64,000 nt of DNA from Geodermatophilus bullaregiensis (GTDB lineage: Bacteria; Actinomycetota; Actinomycetes; Mycobacteriales; Geodermatophilaceae), in NCBI RefSeq assembly GCF_016907675.1, contig NZ_JAFBCJ010000001.1, positions 62,001-126,000 on the forward strand. The letters are read 5' to 3'. The notes under the pieces are model-generated. The model was not told the origin of the DNA, did not search any database, and worked only from the letters and a program-made list of their open reading frames with translations. Within the stretch, counting starts at the first letter, position 1; every line of letters begins with the position of its first letter. A program made the translations under genes and the position numbers. Shown in pieces: positions 8,352 through 15,960 of the stretch.

Positions 8352-9955
8352 AGATCCTGCTCGTCTTCTTCCGACCTGGCATCATCGAGCGACAGCAGCC
8401 CCGCGAGAAGCTGCTGACCGTGGTCGGACTTCTCCTGGTCCTCGTCGTCCGTGCCCGGAGCGTGACTGTCGCTCTCGGGATACAGAACCTCGCGCCTGAT
8501 GTAGCGACGAGCCTTCTGCTCGTCCTCGCCCAACAGGGCAACAAGCTGCGGTTCTACCAGGGCCTCGACCGCATCCTTCATGATCGCGGCGGGGTCTATC
8601 GGCTGGCAGGTCTCGAAGGACATGCTGAGGCGGTGCGAGATGTATCGGGCCGCATCGATGATGATGGCTGGGCCCAGCTGAGGATGGCTCAGGCGCGTCA
8701 ACCGGCGGAGGCGTTCGGCCAGGGACGGATGTCCAACGGTCGCGCGAGTCCGGAGGATCCAGTCCCAATCGGCTTCCGCGGCGGGCGCCGGCACCCGGAT
8801 GACGGCGAAGCGCCGCATGAACGCTTCGGACAAGGTGAACAGCAGGTCGCGGTCGCGCTCGTTCATCGTGGCGATCAGCCGCCACGAGGCGGGCACCCGG
8901 TAGACCTCCGTGTTCGGCGGAACCGAGGCGCCGGGCGGCACGATGCTGTAGTGCTCGCCGTCGCCGTTGACGAATGGCAGGACGACGGGCTGACCGCTCA
9001 GAACGCTGAAGAACGGACCGATGGCCTTGTCGATGTCGGCTCGGTTCAGTTCGTCGATGACCAGCCAGGAGTCTGCGTGGATGGCTTTCAATAGGAGTCC
9101 CGGGGCGAAGACGAGCCCCCCCATTCCGGTGTTCCCCGTGTTGGGGTCCAGTCGATAGCCGCCCACCGTGTCCGTCGTGGTCCAGTCCGCGGTCCCCGTG
9201 GTGACCAGCGCCGGGCCGGACAGGCCGACGGAGGTTGCGGCCTGGGCCAGTGCCACGGCGAGGGTGCTTTTTCCGGTTCCAGGCGGACCGGTGAGGATCA
9301 GATGCTTGCCGGCCCGCAGTGCCGCCACGGCGGACTGAACGACGCTCGACGGGAATCGGACGTCGGCAGCGGCGTGGAAGACCTTGTCCAAGCCGAGCGT
9401 CATGCTGGGCACAGGTAGGTCGTCCTCGGAAGCCACTCCGTGATGGAGGAGGAGTTCCTCGATCACCTCGGCACCGATGGGGTTGATCGAGTTCCGCGGC
9501 TGCGTTCGAGGATCACCGTGGTCCAACCACGACCATGGGAGAGGCTCGTCGAGCGGAAGATAACGATCGAAGATCGCCTGTCGGTCCTCGTCGCACCTGT
9601 GCACTCGGCCGATGCGTCCGACACCGAACATCACTGCCCGATCGGCGCCTACTTCGTCGATCGCCCAGTGGCAGAGGACCCAGTCGCCGGGCTGTACTCC
9701 GTCCTTGGCTGCACGAGTCGTTCTCCAGTAGTGGTAGGTCTGGCCCTCGATGTCGGCGTATCGGGACTCTCCGCTGTACAAGAACGTCCAGCAGTTCGCA
9801 TTCGGGCCGAGAAGTCCCGTTCGGAACTCTTCGTCCTCGTCGGGATACGAGCCCGCCTCCGCATCGACGGCGGCGGGAACTTGGTGGGCCGCCGCGGTTT
9901 TGGTGGGGACCAGTTCCACTTCGGCGTCGGGGGCGATGTCTTCCAGAGAAGGCAT
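8348..9955 (-). CDS. McrB-like AAA+ ATPase/GTPase with N-terminal EVE-like domain
   Basis: The protein has 535 residues, with the start fixed by a TGATG overlap with the upstream gene. Residues ~53-120 (NCWTFLY, HYWRTTRAAKDGVQPGDWV, GVGRIGRV) resemble an EVE/PUA-like fold, which in other proteins reads modified bases. The McrB-type AAA+ core follows: Walker A GPPGTGKS at 223-230, Walker B SWLVIDELNRADIDKA at 296-311 and sensor IATMNERDRD at 361-370. The D-E-x-N-R signature is typical of McrB/MoxR-like motors. It likely recognises DNA and translocates it for the nuclease encoded downstream. Nucleotide preference cannot be judged. Confidence 0.85.
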   Translation of the reverse strand: MPSLEDIAPDAEVELVPTKTAAAHQVPAAVDAEAGSYPDEDEEFRTGLLGPNANCWTFLYSGESRYADIEGQTYHYWRTTRAAKDGVQPGDWVLCHWAIDEVGADRAVMFGVGRIGRVHRCDEDRQAIFDRYLPLDEPLPWSWLDHGDPRTQPRNSINPIGAEVIEELLLHHGVASEDDLPVPSMTLGLDKVFHAAADVRFPSSVVQSAVAALRAGKHLILTGPPGTGKSTLAVALAQAATSVGLSGPALVTTGTADWTTTDTVGGYRLDPNTGNTGMGGLVFAPGLLLKAIHADSWLVIDELNRADIDKAIGPFFSVLSGQPVVLPFVNGDGEHYSIVPPGASVPPNTEVYRVPASWRLIATMNERDRDLLFTLSEAFMRRFAVIRVPAPAAEADWDWILRTRATVGHPSLAERLRRLTRLSHPQLGPAIIIDAARYISHRLSMSFETCQPIDPAAIMKDAVEALVEPQLVALLGEDEQKARRYIRREVLYPESDSHAPGTDDEDQEKSDHGQQLLAGLLSLDDARSEEDEQDL

Positions 9956-10452
9956 CAGGCGCCCTTCTGTCGCATGATCTTGACGATCCGAGCCCGGTCG
10001 CTGTGGCCGTCGCGAAGAATGATGCAGGCGGCGGAGAGTCGGGAGAGGGGGTCTGCGATGGTACGGCGAACCCGTTCCTCGACGTAATCGAGGCATGAGG
10101 GCTCCCCGACGACGATCACCGAGATGTCGGAGCCGCTGACACCGACCTGGCGCATGCGGGTCATCGTCTGCTTGAGGGTGTTGCGGTCCGCGATGCCCGT
10201 CCCTCCGATCGTCGAAGCACCTTCCCCGCCATCGAGCAGGCCCGCCAGAAGGGCGGCAGGCGCCTTCCACTTGGTGCTGTTGGCGTCGCTGAGGTTCACC
10301 TTGACGACCTCGGCGACGAGCGACTGCTCCTGCCACGTCGGTGAGCCGAGGTGCTCGACGGCGGCCAAGTAGTCCGGGGAGGCGCCGGCCACCGAGGGGT
10401 CATGCAATCGTGAGCCCCGAAAAGGTGTGTTACTCATCTCTGCGAGCTTCAT
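9955..10452 (-). CDS. Unrecognised 165-residue protein inside the restriction operon
   Basis: The start overlaps the vsr stop (ATGA) and the stop overlaps the McrB-like start (TGATG), so it is translated within the operon. No membrane segment, Cys cluster or nuclease motif is seen. The second half has alternating hydrophobic strands (DISVIVVGE, AACIILRDG) between basic helices, suggesting a small alpha/beta fold. No family is recognised. Its place between Vsr and the motor suggests a specificity or assembly subunit; this is inference. Confidence 0.8.
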   Translation of the reverse strand: MKLAEMSNTPFRGSRLHDPSVAGASPDYLAAVEHLGSPTWQEQSLVAEVVKVNLSDANSTKWKAPAALLAGLLDGGEGASTIGGTGIADRNTLKQTMTRMRQVGVSGSDISVIVVGEPSCLDYVEERVRRTIADPLSRLSAACIILRDGHSDRARIVKIMRQKGA

Positions 10453-10922
10453 TCTCCGTTCTTGAACCTTGGGGGCTTGGCCAGTTGTTCCCTGCGTGTC
10501 CTCACCAGGGAACGCAGTCGCTCGGCCGACTCACGGGCATCCTCGTGCTCCCAGACCCGGAAGGCCACCCAGTTCACTTCGGCGAGGCGCGCGTCCGTGT
10601 TCTGGTCCCTGGCCGCATTGGCGTTCAGCTTGTCCTCCCACCACTGGGCGTTGGCGCGGGGATAGGTTGCATGGATCGGACAGCGATGCCAGAAGCATCC
10701 GTCGACGAAGACGGCAATCCTAAGTGCCGGAAATGCGAGATCGGCCCTGCGGCGAACGCCCCCGACCGGCAGGGGGTAGTCCACTCGGTAACGCAGTCCT
10801 AGCGCATGTACCGCGCGGCGAAGGGCTAGTTCCGGCGCGGTGTCGATCCGTCGCTGCCTTCGCATCCTGGCCAACGCGGCCGGCGACGAGGCGCGGGGAC
10901 GGTCCGGCAAGCGTCTCGTCAC
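10449..10922 (-). CDS. vsr: Very short patch repair endonuclease Vsr
   Basis: The protein has 157 residues starting at a GTG that overlaps the methyltransferase stop (GTGA). Vsr signatures are RMRRQRRIDTAPELALRRAV, the catalytic Asp in RRADLAFP, FVDGCFWHRC, then PRANAQWWEDKLNAN and VWEHE. Vsr nicks 5' of T in T:G mismatches made by deamination of 5-methylcytosine, so it protects sites methylated by its partner. Pairing with a C5 methyltransferase is standard; being first in a chain leading to McrB/McrC-like genes is less common. Confidence 0.95.
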   Translation of the reverse strand: MTRRLPDRPRASSPAALARMRRQRRIDTAPELALRRAVHALGLRYRVDYPLPVGGVRRRADLAFPALRIAVFVDGCFWHRCPIHATYPRANAQWWEDKLNANAARDQNTDARLAEVNWVAFRVWEHEDARESAERLRSLVRTRREQLAKPPRFKNGE

Positions 10923-12100
10923 TCCTCCGGCGCCGTGGCCTCCACATGGGCCTTCATGTCGACCAGGAACTCCTCCTTGAATCGGAGTTTGGCGCGCGCG
11001 GTGCGAGAGAAAAACCCCGCAGCGGCCTTGTGGCTCAGTCGGGGGGCGGCCGTCAAGTCCACGACGCTCGGCAGGTGCTGATAGTCCTGGCGGACGGGCC
11101 ACATGGACACGTGGTGCCGCCAGACGGTTCCGGCCTCTCCGGACGCAGCGGTCGGCCAGGATGCGCCGGGGGCAAGGCGCTGCGTCTCGCCCACGATGGC
11201 CGTGCCAGGCTGTCGCAGCCGCGATCCCAGCCACTCGGCCACGCCGACGGTCACGGCGTTGCCCACCAGTTTCCAACGCGGCCCCTTGGCGCGGCCGTGT
11301 TGACCGGCCTCGGTCCAACCGGTCGGGAAGCCCTGCAACCGCTCCGCGTCCTCGATCGTCGGCGTGACGATCTGGCGGCCCACCGGCGCCCCAGGCACCC
11401 AGACGGCGGGTGGAGAGGGGATGCCCAGGGTGGAGCCGCCCTTGAGCGTGGGTACGGCGTCAGGCGCCCAGCCCAGACCTCGCAGGCCTTCGGTCCAGTA
11501 GAACCCGAAGGCGTCGGAGCCATAGAAGTCGGCCTCCGGTTCGCCGGCATCGTCTGCGAACAGGACGTAGCGAGGGTCCTCGGTGGGGCTGGCCACCAGA
11601 AGAACGCGCTGCCGTCGCTGCGGGACGCCCGAGAAGCGGGAATCCACGAGCCGATAGGCCCAGCGCAGTCCAAGATCTTCGAGTTCCCTCACGAGGTAAG
11701 CCATGGCCTTGCCCTTGTCGAGGGGCAGCATGTTGCGGACGTTCTCGAAGACGATCCACTTGGGCAGCCGGGGCTGGCTCTCGAGCAGGCGGAAGACGTG
11801 ACCGACCAAGCCGCTGTGCTCCCCGTGGATGCCCGCGGTTCGGCCTGCCTGTGACAGGTCCTGGCAGGGAAACCCGGCCGCCACGACGTCCACCGGAGGG
11901 AGGGTGTCGAGGGTGCGGACGTCGTCCGCGAGCGGAACGTCGGGGAATTGCTCCGCGAGGACGGCCTTGGCCGGGTCCCACACTTCGCACAGCAGCTCGG
12001 AGTGGATTCCGGCGCGAGCGAATCCGAGCTCCACGCCTCCGATCCCGGCGAACAAGCCCGCTACGGTCAGGGGATCCGCTGCGGATCGCTCGTCGTGCAT
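10919..12100 (-). CDS. DNA C5-cytosine methyltransferase
   Basis: From ATG 12100 the protein has 393 residues. Motif I is AGLFAGIGG near residue 15, motif IV is GFPCQDLS with catalytic Cys79, motif VI is ENV at 119-121 and motif VIII is QRRQR at 161-165. The region from ~195 to ~270 is the probable target-recognition part, and motif X-like KLVGNAVTVGVAEWLG is present. No SD precedes the ATG; a TAGAGT hexamer about 10 bases upstream could be a -10 box, which fits a leaderless transcript. TTG 12130 is an alternative start. It heads the five-gene restriction operon and would mark self DNA. The site specificity is unknown. Confidence 0.93.
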   Translation of the reverse strand: MHDERSAADPLTVAGLFAGIGGVELGFARAGIHSELLCEVWDPAKAVLAEQFPDVPLADDVRTLDTLPPVDVVAAGFPCQDLSQAGRTAGIHGEHSGLVGHVFRLLESQPRLPKWIVFENVRNMLPLDKGKAMAYLVRELEDLGLRWAYRLVDSRFSGVPQRRQRVLLVASPTEDPRYVLFADDAGEPEADFYGSDAFGFYWTEGLRGLGWAPDAVPTLKGGSTLGIPSPPAVWVPGAPVGRQIVTPTIEDAERLQGFPTGWTEAGQHGRAKGPRWKLVGNAVTVGVAEWLGSRLRQPGTAIVGETQRLAPGASWPTAASGEAGTVWRHHVSMWPVRQDYQHLPSVVDLTAAPRLSHKAAAGFFSRTARAKLRFKEEFLVDMKAHVEATAPEE

Positions 12101-12290
12101 GCCGGGAACTCTAGGGTCGCCCACCGACAAGCTTGTGGAACAACCCGCGACGCGGGTGCGGGTGCGAGTTACGGATCACGTACGCCTCTGATGTGCACCT
12201 TGCCGCCCGCGCATGGCGTGGGCCGTTCGGCGCGAGCCGCGAGAGCGCAACGCCGCCCGAACCAGCACGTCAGCGAGGCGCTGCGCGGGA

Positions 12291-12545
12291 TTAGCTGGGG
12301 CGGGTCACCCTGGCGGCGGCGGTGTATCGCTCGGTCAACAAGGCCCGGGCGGCGGCCTCCACCTGGTCGGACTGGGCCCAGCCCGTGCGCTCGGCGGCCC
12401 ACAGGGCTCGCCACTGGGCAAGCGCCGCCGTGCAGTCCGCGCAGTCAGAGCCCGGTGGACAAGGGCCGTGCACGTCCGGGGCTGCGGCATACCAAGCTGC
12501 CCGCGTCGGCGCGGTGTCCGGAATCCGTCGTCGCCGGCCAGCCAT
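12291..12545 (-). CDS. Small Cys-containing hypothetical protein
   Basis: The protein has 84 residues, with a GAGGGG just upstream of the ATG. A CPPGSDCADC cluster in the middle could bind a metal; an Arg-rich start and a helical, Ala-rich end flank it. The family is unknown. It lies between the serine-recombinase-like gene and the methyltransferase, all on the minus strand, and may be island cargo or an accessory of the recombinase. Confidence 0.5.
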   Translation of the reverse strand: MAGRRRRIPDTAPTRAAWYAAAPDVHGPCPPGSDCADCTAALAQWRALWAAERTGWAQSDQVEAAARALLTERYTAAARVTRPS

Positions 12546-12897
12546 GAGGCCCCTCTGTGTCGATCATATGTTCGAAGCCCTGTTGGTATCCTGGCGGCAA
12601 CCGGTGGGGTCCGCAACCGTGCCCGTGGCGCGCATGCCGAGGGCGTCGCTGTCAGCTGCCGACTCGGGCCCGACGGTGCCGTTGCGGGCGCGAGGCTGCG
12701 TCGACAGGGTGAGCGGGACGGGATCGTCTCAGTGGTGGCGCGGGCCGGGACCGGCAAGGCCGCACGAGAACGCCGGGGTGTCGATCGCCGGCGCGGTCGC
12801 CGGCTCTCGCCCGCGACCGGAACTGAGGGGTGGCACGTCTGATCCCCCGTGTCCTGGGATGACCGGTGTCGTCAGCAGGTGTGTTCACTGCGCCAAG
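12546..12897. other. Gene-free stretch with a possible decayed P-loop fragment
   Basis: No intact gene is visible. On the + strand around 12640-12770 one frame reads GVAVSCRLGPDGAV and then GIVSVVARAGTGK, which resembles the Walker A region of conjugative relaxase/helicase proteins. It then loses sense, so it could be a small remnant of a transfer gene. No start, SD or full domain is present. Confidence 0.25.
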
Positions 12898-14931
12898 TCA
12901 GTCGGCGGAGGGCCGATAAGCCGGCGCCGTGTGCTCGGCGGCAAAGGGAACCGTGTAGGTGCGACCGTCGCCGCCACAGACGGCGAGGCACCCCGCCAGG
13001 GTCAGCGTCCACCAGGTGCGACCGTCCTCGCGCACGTCGCTGTGGCTGGTGAGCGTGACGTCAACGAGGTCGCGCCGCAGCAGGTCCTTGAAGGCGGGGG
13101 AGCGCGGATCGCGCAGGCTCAGGGCGAACGCGAAGATTTCGCTCACTGGCAGTCCGGTGCCGGTGGGCGCCTGCGCGGCGGCCAGGGCGGTGCTCGCCGA
13201 GTCCAGGGCTCGGCGGGCGTCGGCGACCCGTCGGTCCGCGGTGGCCACCGCCTCGACGGCCAGCGCGAGCGCGCGTCCGGTCAGTTGCGGCTTGGTCACG
13301 TGCGCCTCGGCGCGCCGCCGTTTGTCCTCCTCCTGGTCGAGGGCTTGCGCAGCCGCGGCCTGGTCGGTGGACAGGCGCTGGAGACGGTCGTCGTCGGGAA
13401 GGCGGGGGCGAAGTCGGGGGTCGCTGGCGCCCAGGGCCTTGAGCAGCGCTACGGCAAGCGTGCTGTGCAGCAACACGGGCCCGCGGTAGTGCCGTCGTCG
13501 GGTCCGCTCCTCCTTCGACCCGGCCCGCTGATACGTGTAGTACGTGGTGCCCTCGGCATAGGTGGCGGCGTCCTTGCGGTGGCGGGCTTCGAGCGTGGCC
13601 GGGATTCCGTCGATGGTCACTGGCTGTCCGGTGAACGTGTGCCCGGGGCCGGGCCGGTGCAGGGAGCGCAGCTGCGCCTCGGCCGCGGCGATGCGGCCGT
13701 AGTCGGCGTCGCTGCAGATCGGGAGCCCGTCCGGCGTGCTCAGCTGGAGCGCGAGGTCCGGTCCGCCGTCCCCGACGCGCACCGTCAGCGTGAGGGTGCG
13801 GTGGAAGTCCCGGTGTCTCAGGATCGCCTGGCAGATGTGGTAGGCCTGGGTGCCGTGCTTGTCGTAGTGGCGGACGTGCACGGGGGTGCCGGGATCGCGA
13901 TTGTGGCTGCGCACCCCGTCGGTGGAGAAGCCGTGCGCCGCCAGGTAGCGGGCGCTGGCGACCGCGTCCCAGCCGGGTAGCAGGTAGTGCCGGTAGAACC
14001 ATCGGACCAGGGCGAGCTGGTCGACCGGCTGCTTGCGGCCGTCCCGGGTCTCGAACAGCTGGGGGAGTCCGTAGAGGACCTCCTCGGGTTCGGGGCGGGG
14101 GCCGGGGGTGTCGAGGAAGGCGATCTGCTCACCGACCCCACCTATCTCGGTGTCCCGCAGGCGGGCCCGTGCCAACGGGGGCGGCAGGGGAGCCGCCAGC
14201 CCGTAGCGGAATCGTCCCTTCGGAGCGGCGCCGCTGTCGGTGCGCCGCCGGTAGCCGTCGCGGGTGCGCTTCTTGGTGTGTCGGGCCTCCTCCTCGCTGC
14301 CCGCTCCGTCGTTGAACAGTTCCCGTGCCACCTGCGGTGTCAACGGGCGGGGTGCGTGCTTGAGATCGCCGACGTACACCGGCTGGCCGTGTTCCTCGCC
14401 GATGTCCTCCAGGGCGTAGACCAGGCTGGCCAGCGGAAAGCCGGCCCGTCCCCAGGCGCGGATCTCGTTGCAGTACACGAGGACCGGTGACCACTTCCGG
14501 ATGGCCTCGGCGGCGAGTTCGATCGCCGGCTGGCGGTGGTGGCGGTCGATCTGCACTCCGGTGCCGTACTGCAGCAGCAGCACCAGCCCGCGCGGAGCGG
14601 CGTCGGTGTAGACGAAGCGGTGGTTCGTGAAGGTGCGGCCCTGCCGGTCGTAGCTGGTGCGCGTGTCGGCCAGGGTGGTCAACCCGGTGAGCAGAGTGGC
14701 CTTGTCCGGCAGCAGTGGTCGCACGTCGATGCCCCAGGCGGCGAGGCCGTCGGCGGCGCTGAAGATCCCATCGACCGCCAGGTCGCGGGGCCGGACACCG
14801 CCGTCGCCGCTGGCCCGGCTGGACAGCACCACCCTGCCGTCGGCACGCAGCTGGACACGAAGGCCGGGATCGCAGCCCGGCTGCAGGAGCAGGCCGGGCC
14901 GGGACCGTCGCGGTCGGGATGCACGGCTCAT
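12898..14931 (-). CDS. Divergent large serine-recombinase-like protein
   Basis: The ATG at 14931 has a GGAGG five bases upstream; the protein has 677 residues. Residues ~20-40 (VVLSSRASGDG) could carry the catalytic Ser, and VLVYCNEIRAWGRAG near 155 matches the resolvase core pattern V-V-Y-x-x-D-R-x-x-R. KKRTRDGYRRR with KGRFRYGL follows as the long-helix end. Then come a recombinase-type domain (RWFYRHYL, YLAAHGFSTDGVRSHNRD), a coiled-coil-like segment (~540-610) and a C-terminal strand region. The Cys zinc ribbon of typical large integrases is absent. It may be the island's integration enzyme, but its core is divergent and activity is uncertain. Confidence 0.6.
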   Translation of the reverse strand: MSRASRPRRSRPGLLLQPGCDPGLRVQLRADGRVVLSSRASGDGGVRPRDLAVDGIFSAADGLAAWGIDVRPLLPDKATLLTGLTTLADTRTSYDRQGRTFTNHRFVYTDAAPRGLVLLLQYGTGVQIDRHHRQPAIELAAEAIRKWSPVLVYCNEIRAWGRAGFPLASLVYALEDIGEEHGQPVYVGDLKHAPRPLTPQVARELFNDGAGSEEEARHTKKRTRDGYRRRTDSGAAPKGRFRYGLAAPLPPPLARARLRDTEIGGVGEQIAFLDTPGPRPEPEEVLYGLPQLFETRDGRKQPVDQLALVRWFYRHYLLPGWDAVASARYLAAHGFSTDGVRSHNRDPGTPVHVRHYDKHGTQAYHICQAILRHRDFHRTLTLTVRVGDGGPDLALQLSTPDGLPICSDADYGRIAAAEAQLRSLHRPGPGHTFTGQPVTIDGIPATLEARHRKDAATYAEGTTYYTYQRAGSKEERTRRRHYRGPVLLHSTLAVALLKALGASDPRLRPRLPDDDRLQRLSTDQAAAAQALDQEEDKRRRAEAHVTKPQLTGRALALAVEAVATADRRVADARRALDSASTALAAAQAPTGTGLPVSEIFAFALSLRDPRSPAFKDLLRRDLVDVTLTSHSDVREDGRTWWTLTLAGCLAVCGGDGRTYTVPFAAEHTAPAYRPSAD

Positions 14932-14947
14932 CGGAGCCTCCCTGAGT

Positions 14948-14966
14948 ATGATGCTGGCAGCATAAT
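14948..14966. promoter_or_regulatory. Palindromic operator in divergent promoter region
   Basis: ATGCTG-G-CAGCAT is a perfect inverted repeat that extends with one mismatch to 19 bases. It lies between the recombinase-like gene (start 14931, minus) and the gene starting at 14973 (plus). CATAAT at 14961-14966 could be a -10 box for the plus gene, and CATACT on the other strand for the recombinase. The layout fits a repressor controlling both directions. Confidence 0.45.
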
Positions 14967-14972
14967 AGCCGA

Positions 14973-15443
14973 GTGGAACTGTGGTGGGCGCTGACCGCGC
15001 GTGGGGCCGCGGACGCGGGATGGCGCGTGGCCGGGCCGAGTGGCCTGGTCTACCGGGGTGCGCCCGGGGCGCCACGGCCGCGGCCCCGGGAACCGGTGGG
15101 TGCGGCTCTCGCCCGCTGCCGTCCCGACGAACTGCGCCTGCCGGCGCCGCCGGACTGGCATCCGTCGGCCGCCGCGGCGGTCTGGGCCGCTGCGCTGGTC
15201 GCCGCGGTGGCGCTCGGCCTGCCGCGGGTCCGACTGGGATCGGTGCTGCTGGGGCGCACGGACCCGGTGGACGCCGCCGTGCTGACCCTCCTCGCATCGC
15301 GCGCGGCGCTGACCGCCGACTCCTCGGAGGTCGGTGCCGCACAGACGCGCTCCAGCCGGACCGTGCAGCGCGGCGGCGCCGTGCCGGCCAGGACGGCCAG
15401 GAGCATGGCGGCCAGGCCCCGGCCGGGGTGCCCTCGGTGCTGA
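14973..15443 (+). CDS. Hypothetical 156-residue protein divergent from the recombinase
   Basis: The frame starts at a GTG seven bases after a possible -10 box, so the mRNA may be leaderless. The N-terminus (ELWWALTARGAADAGWRV, SGLVYRG) looks coded; the middle is Ala-rich (AAVWAAALVAAVALGL) and the end is low-complexity and basic. No family is recognised. Divergence from the recombinase across a palindrome would suit a small regulator, but no HTH is evident. Confidence 0.4.
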   Translation: MELWWALTARGAADAGWRVAGPSGLVYRGAPGAPRPRPREPVGAALARCRPDELRLPAPPDWHPSAAAAVWAAALVAAVALGLPRVRLGSVLLGRTDPVDAAVLTLLASRAALTADSSEVGAAQTRSSRTVQRGGAVPARTARSMAARPRPGCPRC

Positions 15444-15491
15444 GCGAGCACCAGGCGAGCCGGGCACGCACAGTCGCGGGGGCAGCGGGCG

Positions 15492-15776
15492 TCATCGCGG
15501 CGGGGCGTCATCGCCGCAGCCTCCGGTCGGTTCCGCGGCTCCCGGGCCGGAGAGCCGTAGCACCATCGGTGCTCCGTCCGTCGGCAGTTCGATGATCAGT
15601 CGGGCGCCTGGGGGCAGCAGGATCGTCAGGCCCGGGCCGGTTCTGTCCGCATCGGCGCCGCCGGGTGCCCGTGCCAGCGACTCCGCCGGTGGCTCGGCCG
15701 GTCGACGCGGGGGCTCCTGCTGGGTGCCAGGGCGCTGCCGCCGCGCGAACGTCCGTGCCGACTGGGCGTCGTCCCA
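15492..15776 (-). CDS. Possible small protein beside the tRNA gene (start unclear)
   Basis: The C-terminal part (TILLPPGARLIIELPTDGAP, MVLRLSGPG) alternates hydrophobic and polar residues like beta strands and looks coded. Upstream it is Pro/Ala/Arg-rich and runs into the duplicated tRNA end without a clear start codon or SD. It may be the 3' part of a gene cut when the island inserted next to the tRNA gene. Confidence 0.3.
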   Translation of the reverse strand, partial: WDDAQSARTFARRQRPGTQQEPPRRPAEPPAESLARAPGGADADRTGPGLTILLPPGARLIIELPTDGAPMVLRLSGPGAAEPTGGCGDDAPPR

Positions 15777-15777
15777 C

Positions 15778-15871
15778 GGATGGGTGTCCGAGGGGGCGGG
15801 GGGCAGCCCCGCGGACGGGGCTTGAACCCCTGCGGCCGGGGCAACAGCCCCGGGATGGGTGTCCGAGGGGG
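15778..15871 (-). repeat. Partial duplication of the tRNA-Leu 3' end (att-like direct repeat)
   Basis: A 19-base direct repeat, GGATGGGTGTCCGAGGGGG, occurs at 15778-15796 and at 15853-15871; the second copy is the acceptor end of the tRNA-Leu gene. Just after the first copy lies a T-arm-like hairpin (GGGG-TTCAAGC-CCC on the minus strand). The piece is therefore a degenerate copy of the tRNA 3' half. Such copies are what integration at a tRNA leaves as attL/attR or older scars. Confidence 0.6.
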
Positions 15872-15944
15872 GACTTGAACCCCCACGCCCGATAAAGGGC
15901 ACTAGCACCTCAAGCTAGCGCGTCTGCCATTCCGCCACCCGGAC
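15860..15944 (-). tRNA. tRNA-Leu (anticodon GAG)
   Basis: On the minus strand, acceptor GTCCGGG (from 15944) pairs with CTCGGAC (to 15861) through one G-T pair. The D arm is GGCGGAATGGCAGACGC. The anticodon stem CTAGC/GCTAG encloses the loop TTGAGGT, giving GAG. A long variable arm (TGCCCTTTATCGGGCG) shows a class II tRNA, and the T arm is GGGGG-TTCAAGT-CCCCC. Discriminator A is followed by CCC, so CCA is not encoded. The 3' end faces the defence island. Confidence 0.95.
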
Positions 15945-15960
15945 GAGTGCGGATCAGAGA

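Noticed and set aside
15334-15825. 163-codon + strand frame before the tRNA gene
   Set aside because: Gly/Arg/Ser-rich shadow without motifs; it crosses the duplicated tRNA end.
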